Part shown: one piece after another, positions 1 to 6,357 of the stretch | Layout: the number at the start of each line of letters is the position of its first letter | Position numbering within the stretch: position 1 is the stretch's first letter | Assembly: GCA_903898725.1 (NCBI GenBank) | Contig: CAIUGQ010000249.1 | Coordinates: 1-7,510, forward strand | DNA from: an uncultured Burkholderiales bacterium | Lineage (GTDB): Bacteria; Pseudomonadota; Gammaproteobacteria; Burkholderiales; Burkholderiaceae_E | DNA: 7,510 nucleotides | Direction of reading: 5' to 3' | Made by a program: the position numbers and the translations under genes | The notes under the pieces: generated by a model | The model's input: only the letters and a program-made list of their open reading frames with translations | The model's database searches: none | What the model was told of the DNA's origin: nothing

Positions 1-1163
1 CGCAGCACGCGCGCGCGCACCGGCACCGGCGCGCCGAATGCGTCGCCGTGGCGGGCGCCGAGCGAGGCGTCGATCACCGCGCCCGGCCCCGCCGCACGCG
101 CCCGTGCGACCAGCGCGGCGTCGGCGAAGTAGGCGAACGCGATCCGGTGGGCGGGCAGCGCGGCGAGCGCCGAGCCGGCCTCGCGCCGCATCGCGAGCAG
201 CGTCGCGAACAGGGCGGGGGTGTCGGCCCCGCCGCCCGACAGCGGGTTGTCGGCGGGTTCGGTCACCGCGACCGGTCCGGGGGCCGACGCGAGCGCATGC
301 AGGATCGCTTCACGTGCCGACAGCAGCCGCGGCTCGAACTCGGTGGCGCGCTCGGCCATCGCGTCGGCGAGCCGCTGCGCGACGCGCCGGGCGCTCGGCG
401 CATCGTCGGCCCAGGCCATCACCGACGCGCCGGTGGCCGCGGTGTCGGCATACGGAAAGCCGCCGAACAGCGACACGTCGTGCACCCCGGGTTCGCGTTC
501 GGCGGCCCGCGCCAGCGCCTCGAGCGCATGCATCGGACCGGCGTCGGTGCGCATGTTGAAGCTCGGCAGCACGCGCCCGAGCGGCACCACCGCGCCCGCG
601 GCGCGCGGCGCGCCGGCCAGGCGCCGCTCGAGTGCGGCGAGCGCGCGCATCGCCGTCTCGTGCATGTCGACATGGGGGTAGCTGCGGTAGACCGTGCCGA
701 AGTCCAGCGGGGCCGCGATGCCGGGGTCGAGGTTGCCGTGCAGGTCGAAGCTCGCGACCACCGGGACGGTCTCGCCGAGGGCCGCGCGCACCGCGCGCAG
801 CGCGTCGAGCTCGGGCGTGTCGCGCGCGGTGGTGATGGCCGCACCGTGCAGCGACAGGTACACGCCGTCAGGGGCGACGCGCCGCAGGCCGGCGAGGACC
901 TCGTTGAGCCAGCGGCCGAAGACCGCCTCCTCGATCGGGCCGCCCGGATCGGCCGATGCGCAGCGCAGGGCCTGCACCGACCAGCCGGGGCGCGCGGCCG
1001 CGAGGTCGACCACCGCGCCGAGCTCGGTCGCGGTGCCGCGGCCGGCCGCGAGCGCCGCCTCGCCCTCGCGCCACTCGCGGCGGGCGAACTCCGCCTCGCC
1101 GGTGAGCGTCGGCGAGAACGCGTTGCCCTCGAACCAGAGCCGGGCGACCGCGATGCGGGTCAT
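1..1163 (-). CDS. M81 family (MlrC-like) metallopeptidase, C-terminus missing at the left edge
   Basis: An uninterrupted reading frame of 387 codons runs from an ATG at 1163 off the left edge of the window. The N-terminus MTRIAVARLWFEGNAFSP is the usual start of the M81/MlrC family, which fixes the start codon although no good ribosome binding site precedes it. Visible landmarks are SLHGA (residues 104-108), DLHGN (140-144; D140 and H142 are probable zinc ligands), YPHVDMHE (162-169; H164 the likely third ligand), and the glycine-rich SGGGADTP stretch (309-316) that opens the C-terminal domain. Family members are usually near 490-500 residues, so roughly the last 100 are outside the window. 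The namesake MlrC hydrolyses linearised microcystin, but most homologues have unknown peptide or amide substrates. The gene lies 25 bp after the carboxylase alpha subunit on the same strand and is probably co-transcribed. Family call is firm; substrate unknown. Confidence 0.93.
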   Translation of the reverse strand, partial: MTRIAVARLWFEGNAFSPTLTGEAEFARREWREGEAALAAGRGTATELGAVVDLAAARPGWSVQALRCASADPGGPIEEAVFGRWLNEVLAGLRRVAPDGVYLSLHGAAITTARDTPELDALRAVRAALGETVPVVASFDLHGNLDPGIAAPLDFGTVYRSYPHVDMHETAMRALAALERRLAGAPRAAGAVVPLGRVLPSFNMRTDAGPMHALEALARAAEREPGVHDVSLFGGFPYADTAATGASVMAWADDAPSARRVAQRLADAMAERATEFEPRLLSAREAILHALASAPGPVAVTEPADNPLSGGGADTPALFATLLAMRREAGSALAALPAHRIAFAYFADAALVARARAAGPGAVIDASLGARHGDAFGAPVPVRARVL

Positions 1164-1188
1164 CGTGTGCGCGGGCTGCCGGACGGTC

Positions 1189-3213
1189 TCACGCCGGTGT
1201 GGGCGCCGACGCGGCGAACCCGACCAGCGCCGCGCCCTCGGCCACCTGGTCGCCGACCCGGTAGAGCAGGGTCTCGACGATGCCGTCGGCCGGGGCGGCG
1301 ATGGTGTGCTCCATTTTCATCGCCTCCATCACCAGCAGCGGCTGGCCGCGGCGCACGCTCGCACCGGCCTCGACCATCAGCGCGATCACCTTGCCGGGCA
1401 TCGGGGCGGCGAGGCTGCCGCCGGCGTCGTCGGCATCGCCCGCATGCGCCAGCGGCGGCGCATAGCCGAAGGGCCAGTGGCCGTCGGTGCCGAACAGGTG
1501 CAGCGTCTCGCCGACGTGCACCGCGCTCACCTCGAAGCGCGCCTCGCCGGCCAGCCCGCTCACGCGGGTGCCGTCGCGGCGCAGCGCGGCGAGGCACACC
1601 TGCGTGTCGCCGGCCCGCAGCGTCCAGCCGCCGCGGCCGTAGCCGACGCTCACCGCGTGGGTTGCCTCGCCCAGCGTGAACACCAGCGTGCGCGACAGCG
1701 GCACGCCGATCCGGAAGCCGTCTGCGACCGACCAGGGGTCGGTGGCGACGCCGGGCATCGCCTCGGCGGTGAGCACCGCGGCGGCGGCCGCCGCCAGCAC
1801 CGTCACCGACGGCGGCGCGCTGCGCGGCGCGAGGGCCTCGCGCTCGCGCTCGATGAGCGCGGTGTCGAGGTCGGCCTCGGCGAACGCGCGGCAGCGCATC
1901 AGGCGGCCGAGGAACGCCACGTTGGTCGACGGGCCGACCGCCTCGAAGCGCGTCAGCGCCTCGCGCATCCGCGCGATCGCCTGCGCGCGGTCCTCGCCCC
2001 AGACGATGAGCTTGGCGATCATCGGGTCGTAGAACGGCGTGATCGCGTCGCCCTCGCCGATGCCGCTGTCGATGCGCACCGGCGCGGGCCGACCGGTCGC
2101 GTCGGCGCCCACCGTGAACTGCACGGCGGGCGGCGTGCGCAGGTGCGCCAGCGTGCCGGTCGACGGCAGGAAGCCGCGGTCCGGGTTCTCGGCGTAGACG
2201 CGCGCCTCGATCGAGTGGCCGTTGACGCGAAGCTGCGACTGCTCGAGCGGCAGCGGCTCGCCACAGGCCACCCGAAGCTGCCATTCGACGAGGTCGAGCC
2301 CGGTGATCATCTCGGTGACCGGGTGCTCGACCTGCAGCCGCGTGTTCATCTCCATGAAGTAGAACGCGCCCGATGCATCGAGGATGAACTCGACGGTGCC
2401 GGCACCGACGTAGCCCACGGCGCGCGCCGCGGCCACCGCCGCCTCGCCCATCGCCCGGCGGGTCGCCTCGGGCAGGCCCGGCGCCGGCGCCTCCTCGATG
2501 ACCTTCTGATGCCGCCGCTGCACCGAGCAGTCGCGCTCGAACAGGTAGAGCGCGCCGCCATGGGCGTCGGCGAACACCTGGATCTCGACGTGACGCGGCT
2601 TGGTCGCATAGCGCTCGACGAGCACCGCGTCGTTGCCGAAGGACGCGCTGGCCTCGCGCTTGCACGAGGCGAGCGCGGCCGCGAACCCGGCGGCGTCGTG
2701 CACGATCCGCATGCCCTTGCCGCCGCCGCCCGCGCTCGCCTTGATCAGCACCGGATAGCCGATCGCGTCGGCCTCGCGCGCGAGCAGCGCCGGGTCCTGG
2801 TCGGCGCCGTGGTAGCCCGGCACCAGCGGCACGCCGGCCGCGGCCATCAGCCGCTTGGACTCGGCCTTCAGGCCCATCGCCGAGATCGCCGACGGGGGCG
2901 GGCCGATGAACACCAGGCCGGCCTCGGCGCAGGCCTGCGCGAAGCCCTCGTTCTCCGACAGGAAGCCGTAGCCCGGATGGATGGCCTGCGCACCGCAGCG
3001 CCGGGCGATCTCGATGATCGCGTCGCCCCGCAGGTAGGACTCGCGGGCGGGCGCGGGTCCGAGGCGATGGGCCTCGTCGCAGGCGCGCACGTGGCGGGCG
3101 TCGGCATCGGCGTCGGAGTACACGGCCACGGTGCGCACGCCGAGCCTGCGCGCGGTGGCGGCGACGCGGCAGGCGATCTCGCCGCGGTTGGCGATCAGGA
3201 TCGTGTGGAACAT
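1189..3213 (-). CDS. Biotin-dependent acyl-CoA carboxylase alpha subunit, methylcrotonyl-CoA carboxylase type (biotin carboxylase + biotin carrier)
   Basis: This 674-residue protein joins a biotin carboxylase to a C-terminal biotin carrier domain. It uses ATP and bicarbonate to carboxylate its own biotin, which then serves a separate carboxyltransferase beta subunit. The N-terminus ILIANRGEIACRV (5-17) is canonical. The ATP-grasp loop is GGGGKGM (162-168), the conserved RDCSVQRRHQKVIEEAP block lies at 227-243, and EMNTRLQVEHPVTE (288-301) holds catalytic and metal-binding residues. A linker region resembling the alpha-beta interaction domain of methylcrotonyl-CoA carboxylase spans about 445-595. 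The carrier domain has MPGKV (605-609) and EAMKMEH, with biotinyl lysine K633. Length and linker fit 3-methylcrotonyl-CoA carboxylase (LiuD/MccA, leucine breakdown) best; geranyl-CoA, propionyl-CoA or general acyl-CoA carboxylase alpha subunits are alternatives. No beta subunit lies in the window. The ATG at 3213 matches the family start but lacks a clear Shine-Dalgarno sequence. Confidence 0.95.
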   Translation of the reverse strand: MFHTILIANRGEIACRVAATARRLGVRTVAVYSDADADARHVRACDEAHRLGPAPARESYLRGDAIIEIARRCGAQAIHPGYGFLSENEGFAQACAEAGLVFIGPPPSAISAMGLKAESKRLMAAAGVPLVPGYHGADQDPALLAREADAIGYPVLIKASAGGGGKGMRIVHDAAGFAAALASCKREASASFGNDAVLVERYATKPRHVEIQVFADAHGGALYLFERDCSVQRRHQKVIEEAPAPGLPEATRRAMGEAAVAAARAVGYVGAGTVEFILDASGAFYFMEMNTRLQVEHPVTEMITGLDLVEWQLRVACGEPLPLEQSQLRVNGHSIEARVYAENPDRGFLPSTGTLAHLRTPPAVQFTVGADATGRPAPVRIDSGIGEGDAITPFYDPMIAKLIVWGEDRAQAIARMREALTRFEAVGPSTNVAFLGRLMRCRAFAEADLDTALIEREREALAPRSAPPSVTVLAAAAAAVLTAEAMPGVATDPWSVADGFRIGVPLSRTLVFTLGEATHAVSVGYGRGGWTLRAGDTQVCLAALRRDGTRVSGLAGEARFEVSAVHVGETLHLFGTDGHWPFGYAPPLAHAGDADDAGGSLAAPMPGKVIALMVEAGASVRRGQPLLVMEAMKMEHTIAAPADGIVETLLYRVGDQVAEGAALVGFAASAPTPA

Positions 3214-3297
3214 GGCGGTCGGGTGGGCGCTGGGCGCCGGGGTGTGCGCGATCGGGGCCGCGGGGGGCCGACCGGTGTCGGACGGCTCGGTCGGCGC

Positions 3298-3327
3298 AGG
3301 CTACCAGTTGCCCCGGTGCCGCCGCAA
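3298..3327 (-). promoter_or_regulatory. Weak sigma70-like promoter candidate for the carboxylase gene
   Basis: In the 131-bp gap between the regulator and the carboxylase gene, the minus strand carries TTGCGG (complement of 3322-3327) and TAGCCT (complement of 3298-3303), 18 bp apart. This would start transcription roughly 75-80 bp before the carboxylase ATG. The match to consensus is modest and the region is GC-rich, so chance similarity is possible. Otherwise the gap holds only a 7-bp inverted repeat (3267-3273 with 3289-3295). Confidence 0.25.
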
Positions 3328-3344
3328 TCCGGCCATCCGGACCG

Positions 3345-4067
3345 TCACTGCGCGATGTCGCGCAGCCGCTCGAGGTCGACGAGTTCGGTGCCGCCCCGCG
3401 TCAGCCGGATCGCGCCCTGCGCCTCGAGCTGCTTCAGCGCCCGGTTCACCGTCTGGCGCGACAGCGCCAGCATCTGCGCGAGCCGCTCCTGCGGGACGCG
3501 CACCGTGCGCTGCGTGTGCTCGTGGTCACCGTAGCCGTTCGCGATCACGAGCAGACGGCGGGCGATGCGCCCGATCGCGGGCAGCGAGGCCGCCTCCTCG
3601 ATGGCATCGAACGCATGCCGCGTGCGACGCGCCAGCAGGCTGCCGATCGCAGGCCAGCCCAGCGGCAGCTCGCGCAGGATCGCAAGCATCGGTGCCTGGG
3701 GGACGTGCAGCAGCAGGGTCGGCTCGTCGGCCCAGGCATCGAGCGAGCGGGCGCCGCCGTCGATCAGTGCCAGCTCGCCGAACCACTGCACCGGTGCGAG
3801 CACGGCGAACAGCGCCTCCTGACCCCCGCTCTGCGTCCCCGTCAGGCGCATCGCGCCCTCGAGCACGCAATACAGCCCGTCGGACCGATCGCCGCGGGCG
3901 AACAGCCGCTGGCCGACCTCGAGCCGACGTGATCGCGCGGTCCCGAGCATGCGGGTCTGCATGCCCGCGGGCAGGTCTCTGAACCAGGTTCCGGCGCGCA
4001 GCGCAGGGGCGTGGCGTTCGACCGACGCATCGGTGGCGTCGGCATCGTTCTGTCGGATAGGCGACAT
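3345..4067 (-). CDS. Crp/Fnr family transcriptional regulator
   Basis: The 240-residue protein has the classic two-domain layout: an N-terminal cyclic-nucleotide-binding-type beta-barrel (about 28-130) and a C-terminal winged helix-turn-helix (about 160-235). The effector pocket retains FGELAL (96-101) and GGARS (104-108), equivalent to the Glu and Arg-Ser pair that hold cAMP in CRP, so a small nucleotide-like ligand is possible but not shown. The helix-turn-helix is VPQERLAQMLALSRQTVNRAL (191-211); its recognition helix has SRQTVNR where CRP has a RETVGR-type sequence, so DNA specificity probably differs from classic TGTGA. Only one cysteine (C67) is present, which excludes an FNR-type iron-sulfur cluster. 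I chose the ATG at 4067 because it leaves a normal short N-terminal arm; the frame stays open to 4421, but that would run into the divergent gene. It lies upstream of the carboxylase gene on the same strand and may regulate it, itself or the divergent genes. Confidence 0.93.
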   Translation of the reverse strand: MSPIRQNDADATDASVERHAPALRAGTWFRDLPAGMQTRMLGTARSRRLEVGQRLFARGDRSDGLYCVLEGAMRLTGTQSGGQEALFAVLAPVQWFGELALIDGGARSLDAWADEPTLLLHVPQAPMLAILRELPLGWPAIGSLLARRTRHAFDAIEEAASLPAIGRIARRLLVIANGYGDHEHTQRTVRVPQERLAQMLALSRQTVNRALKQLEAQGAIRLTRGGTELVDLERLRDIAQ

Positions 4068-4096
4068 CGGTCGGCTTAGGTTCCTGCGATCATCGT

Positions 4097-4137
4097 GCGC
4101 TGCGGGCCGGGACCACTCCCACGGAAACCCGCAGCGC
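4097..4137. repeat. 10-bp perfect inverted repeat in the divergent intergenic region
   Basis: GCGCTGCGGG at 4097-4106 is matched by its exact reverse complement CCCGCAGCGC at 4128-4137, with a 21-nt spacer. In RNA it would form a strong GC stem, and an inner CCG/CGG pairing (4107-4109 with 4122-4124) could extend it. No T-run follows on either strand, so it is not a standard intrinsic terminator. It lies between the starts of the regulator and the plus-strand leader, so it could be an operator or a 5' untranslated structure. Confidence 0.5.
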
Positions 4138-4180
4138 GCAGGGGAGCGGAGTATGCCGCCGCGACCCGAGGCAGGAGACG

Positions 4181-4297
4181 ATGTCCTTTGTGAACTACGA
4201 TAAATCCGACACGATGTGCCCGCATCGCGTGTCGTTGTCGATGCATGTCCCCATGCAGCGACCTCCTGTGCGCAGGCAGCGCGGCAACGCTTCGTGA
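4181..4297 (+). CDS. Possible 38-residue leader peptide, translationally coupled to the PAS-like gene
   Basis: An ATG at 4181 is preceded by CAGGAG at 4172-4177, the strongest Shine-Dalgarno match on the plus strand of this region, 3 nt from the start codon (a little close but workable). The frame gives 38 residues, beginning MSFVNYDKSD and ending in a basic stretch (VRRQRGNAS), then TGA at 4295-4297. That stop overlaps the GTG start of the next gene as GTGA, a standard arrangement for translational coupling. Third-position GC is lower than in neighbouring genes, and I recognise no family. It has no clear run of one amino acid as in classic attenuator peptides. It could instead be the true N-terminus of the PAS-like protein separated by a frameshift, or a chance ORF over a leader RNA. 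Confidence 0.4.
   Translation: MSFVNYDKSDTMCPHRVSLSMHVPMQRPPVRRQRGNAS
4207..4260 (+). repeat. Two consecutive hairpins inside the leader ORF
   Basis: The first hairpin pairs CGACACGATG (4207-4216) with CATCGCGTGTCG (4223-4234), leaving a 2-nt bulge and a 6-nt loop. The second pairs TGCATG (4242-4247) with CATGCA (4252-4257) around the tetraloop TCCC, and is extended by two CG pairs beyond one A-G mismatch (4239-4260). The two are only 4 nt apart. Just downstream, CTCCTG at 4263-4268 is the exact complement of the leader ribosome binding site CAGGAG (4172-4177), so a long-range fold could hide that site. Pairing is read by eye; no folding energy was computed. Confidence 0.35.
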
Positions 4298-5028
4298 CAT
4301 CGCCCGACACATTTGCGCGCGCGTTCGTCCAGGTGCTCGCTGCAGCCGCGGGCGGCGGCTGGATCGAGATCGTCCGGGCCGGCCGGCTGCCGTCCGCGCT
4401 CACCGCGCAGCCGCACACCACCCAGGGCCCGCTCGACCTGCTGCTCGCCTGGATGCGCGCCGACGACCTGCCGCTGGTGCGCGATGCGATGCAGGCGGTG
4501 CGCCTCGGCGCGCCGAGCCGGGATGTGCGGGTGCGCTTCGTCGATCCGGTGGACGGCGTGACCGATGCGGATGCGCGGATCGAGATCAGCGGTGGCGAGG
4601 GCCGCGCCGGGCTGTGGGCCTATGTGCTGCGCGTCGAGGTCGAGACGCGCGCAGCGGAGCTCCCGGCGCAGGTCGACCTGATGGCGGCGATCGACGCGGG
4701 GCCGTCGCAGGAGGTCGGGGTCGTCGAGTACGAGCATCCCTCCGTCAACGTCAGGCTCGACGCGGTCGCGCGTCGTGTGCACGGCCTGCCCGATTCGGGC
4801 GAGCTGGACATCCCGGTGATCGAGTGGGCCGCGTGCTTCGACGCCGAGGACCAGATCGGCGCCATCAGCGGTCTGTGCTGGCCGGTGCCGACCGAGCTGC
4901 CGAGGCGCCTGTCGCTGCGGCTCGCCGGCGCGGCGCCGGGGACGGGGGGGCGAGTCGAACTCGTCGTGCACCTCGCCAGCCGCAAGGGCGCGGTGCGGGC
5001 GCTGTGCCGCGGGGTGCCGGGCGGCTGA
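4294..5028 (+). CDS. Hypothetical protein with two tandem PAS-like halves and no output domain
   Basis: From the GTG at 4294 this gives 244 residues with strong high-GC codon bias. No family is recognised with certainty, but both halves resemble PAS_3-type folds. The first (about 23-116) has LLLAWMRADDLPLVRDAM, which recalls the family's 'W..hPdD...v' helix, followed by paired beta-strands (VRVRFVDPVDG; GLWAYVLRVEVE). The second (about 142-243) repeats the plan with VIEWAACFDAEDQIGAI and strands LSLRLAG and VELVVHLASR. There is no kinase, GGDEF, EAL, HTH or membrane segment, so it is probably a cytoplasmic sensor or adaptor rather than a complete signalling protein. The start was chosen because it overlaps the stop of the upstream short ORF (GTGA); an in-frame GTG at 4216 would add 26 poorly structured residues. 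It is divergent from the Crp/Fnr gene, which might be its functional partner (inference). Confidence 0.75.
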   Translation: MTSPDTFARAFVQVLAAAAGGGWIEIVRAGRLPSALTAQPHTTQGPLDLLLAWMRADDLPLVRDAMQAVRLGAPSRDVRVRFVDPVDGVTDADARIEISGGEGRAGLWAYVLRVEVETRAAELPAQVDLMAAIDAGPSQEVGVVEYEHPSVNVRLDAVARRVHGLPDSGELDIPVIEWAACFDAEDQIGAISGLCWPVPTELPRRLSLRLAGAAPGTGGRVELVVHLASRKGAVRALCRGVPGG

Positions 5029-5087
5029 GGCGACGACGACCCTGTAAGCTCGGCGACCCATCCGACCGTCCGACCGGGAGATCCGTC

Positions 5088-5489
5088 ATGTCCGAGCCGT
5101 CCGCCACGCCGACCTTCACCCGCGTCGTGCTGTTCACCGACACCGACGGGCGCGCGCGCTTTCGCGAGGATGCCGTGCCGCTCACCGAGGGCACGCCGCA
5201 GTCGCGGCTCTCCGCACTGATGCCCTCGGGCGGACTGCAGCTGCGCGAGAGCCCGGTGGGCTTTCGCAGCCAGTTCCACGTGAGCACCGTGCCGCAGTGG
5301 GTGTTCATCCTGTCGGGGTCGATGGAGATCGGCCTGCAGGACGGCAGCTCGCGGGTGTTCGCCCCCGGCGAGCACTTCTACTCGGCCGACCTGCTGCCGG
5401 CCGGTGCCAGCTTCGATGCGAGCGTGCACGGGCACTGGAGCCGCCAGGTCGGCGACGTGCCGCTGCGCACGCTGTTCGTGCGCGGCTGA
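5088..5489 (+). CDS. Small single-domain cupin protein
   Basis: This 133-residue protein starts at ATG 5088, seven nt after a good ribosome binding site GGGAG (5076-5080). The central cupin fold is visible: H64 and Q70 in FHVSTVPQWVFILSGSMEIG (63-82), then RVFAPGEHFYSAD (89-101) for the second motif, and H114/H116 near the C-terminal strand. The usual HxH pair and glutamate of motif 1 are reduced to one histidine and a glutamine, so metal binding is uncertain; H64, Q70, H96 and H114/H116 are the candidate ligands. Similar small cupins with the pattern 'H..P..Q....LSG..E' are common and mostly uncharacterised. The gene lies 59 bp after the PAS-like gene on the same strand. TGTAAG at 5043-5048 is a feeble -10-like element, so either co-transcription or a separate promoter is possible. 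It converges with the PhyH gene. Confidence 0.88.
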   Translation: MSEPSATPTFTRVVLFTDTDGRARFREDAVPLTEGTPQSRLSALMPSGGLQLRESPVGFRSQFHVSTVPQWVFILSGSMEIGLQDGSSRVFAPGEHFYSADLLPAGASFDASVHGHWSRQVGDVPLRTLFVRG

Positions 5490-5505
5490 GCCGCGCGGCT
5501 CAGCC
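5484..5505. terminator. Perfect 22-bp palindrome spanning two convergent stop codons, probable two-way terminator
   Basis: GGCTGAGCC (5484-5492) and GGCTCAGCC (5497-5505) are exact reverse complements around a GCGC centre, so RNA from either strand can form a 9-bp stem with a 4-nt loop. The cupin stop TGA (5487-5489) and the PhyH stop (complement of 5500-5502) lie symmetrically within the arms. The convergent position suggests a shared terminator. There is no downstream T-run on either side, so termination may be weak or the hairpin may mainly protect 3' ends. Confidence 0.6.
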
Positions 5506-6342
5506 CAGCTCGATGCGCCGCTTGAGTTCCGGCGGATTCGCGAAGGTCTTGCGGAACGCGTCGGCGCCTTCCTTCGCGTAGGTCACGCCCGCCGCCTTCA
5601 CCGCGGCGTCGTCGACCTTCGAGAGCGGCGTGTAGCGCGGATGGTGGTGCTCGAGGTACGGGTCGTTGCGCGCCGCGTTGTAGCACATGATCACCGTCCA
5701 GCGCCGGTTCGGCGACCGGTTCTGGTCCGAGCGGTGCATCACGTTCGCGTGGAAGAACAGGCCGTCGCCGGGCTCCATCTCGACGTGGACGCGTTCCATC
5801 GTCGCCAGCATCCGCTCGACGCGCCGCGGGTCCGCGCCGACCTGCTCGCCGGGCAGCACGCCGTGGTCGACGCGCCCGGCCAGGTGCGACCCGCGCAGCA
5901 CCTGCAGGCAGCCGTTCTCCTTCGTCGCGCGGTCGAGCGCCAGCATCATCGATGCCATGTAGGGCATCAGGCAGCCGTTGTGATACCAGTAGCCGTAGTC
6001 CTGGTGCCACTCCCACGCACCGCCGTCGTACGGCTCCTTGGCGGTGAGCTTGGAGTGGTAGTGGTAGACCTCGCCGCCGAGCATCGCCTCCATGGTGTCG
6101 ACCACGCGATGCGAGCGCGCCGCCAGGCCGTAGACGCTGTCGCCCGGATGGTTCCAGGTCGCCATGCGGGTCGACTTCCCTTCGGCGTCCCGGCGGTCGT
6201 ACAGGCTCGCGCGCAGCGCCGGGTCCTGCTCGATCGCGGCGCGCAGCAGGCCGATCTCTTCGGCGTCGAACAGTGACCTGACGAGGACGTAGCCGTCGCG
6301 CTCGTAGGCGGCCTGCTGCTCGGGGGTGAAGATCGATGCCAT
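5500..6342 (-). CDS. Phytanoyl-CoA dioxygenase (PhyH) family Fe(II)/2-oxoglutarate-dependent oxygenase
   Basis: The 280-residue protein starts at ATG 6342, five nt after GGAGA (complement of 6348-6352). It shows the PhyH double-stranded beta-helix signature. WEWHQDYGYWY (110-120) supplies H113 and D115 of the 2-His-1-carboxylate iron site, and MHRSDQNRSPNRRW (202-215) supplies distal H203 and the arginine expected to bind 2-oxoglutarate (R213 or R214). VYHYHSKLTAKEP (92-104) is the family strand before the HxD motif, and GDGLFFHANV (192-201) is a conserved core strand. Length matches bacterial PhyH proteins. The enzyme should couple 2-oxoglutarate decarboxylation to oxidation of an unknown substrate. 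It lacks recognisable ectoine hydroxylase or phytanoyl-CoA specificity features, so no symbol is given. It follows the NTF2-like gene by 174 bp on the same strand and converges with the cupin gene, overlapping a shared palindrome. Confidence 0.93.
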   Translation of the reverse strand: MASIFTPEQQAAYERDGYVLVRSLFDAEEIGLLRAAIEQDPALRASLYDRRDAEGKSTRMATWNHPGDSVYGLAARSHRVVDTMEAMLGGEVYHYHSKLTAKEPYDGGAWEWHQDYGYWYHNGCLMPYMASMMLALDRATKENGCLQVLRGSHLAGRVDHGVLPGEQVGADPRRVERMLATMERVHVEMEPGDGLFFHANVMHRSDQNRSPNRRWTVIMCYNAARNDPYLEHHHPRYTPLSKVDDAAVKAAGVTYAKEGADAFRKTFANPPELKRRIELG

Positions 6343-6357
6343 GGGGGTCTCCGGGGA

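Larger units (their letters stand above)
4068..4293. promoter_or_regulatory. Divergent regulatory and leader region between the Crp/Fnr gene and the PAS-like gene
   Basis: These 226 bp separate the starts of two divergent genes and must contain both promoters. I found no convincing sigma70 -35/-10 pair on either strand. The stretch around 4184-4206 is noticeably less GC-rich than its surroundings. The region contains a 10-bp inverted repeat (4097-4137), a possible short ORF with a strong ribosome binding site (4181-4297), and two small hairpins inside that ORF. The adjacent regulator gene makes it a natural place for an autoregulatory operator, but I see no clear CRP- or FNR-type palindrome. 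Confidence 0.6.

Noticed and set aside
3267..3295. Intrinsic terminator after the Crp/Fnr gene (GCCGACC with GGTCGGC)
   Set aside because: The stem is only 7 bp with a 15-nt loop and no T-run on the minus strand, so it is not distinguishable from chance at this GC content.
48..3534. Long plus-strand open frames (48-1679 and 694-3534) opposite the peptidase, carboxylase and regulator genes
   Set aside because: They are antisense to clear family proteins, their translations are Arg/Ala/Gly-rich with no recognisable domain, and long antisense frames are expected at this GC content.
4187..4206. A CRP-type operator around TTTGTGAACTACG
   Set aside because: One TGTGA half-site (4189-4193) is present, but the partner half at 4200-4204 (ATAAA) matches TCACA at only two of five positions.
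4216..4293. GTG at 4216 as the start of the PAS-like gene
   Set aside because: It has no ribosome binding site and adds 26 residues that look unstructured; the GTG at 4294 overlaps the upstream stop. It remains a possible alternative.
4068..4421. Upstream extension of the Crp/Fnr gene to a start at 4421
   Set aside because: The 118 extra residues have no family similarity and would overlap the divergent leader and the PAS-like gene.
4195..5435. Minus-strand open frames (4195-5061 and 4620-5435) opposite the PAS-like and cupin genes
   Set aside because: Composition is low-complexity Arg/Ala/His-rich, and the plus-strand reading has better codon bias and recognisable folds.
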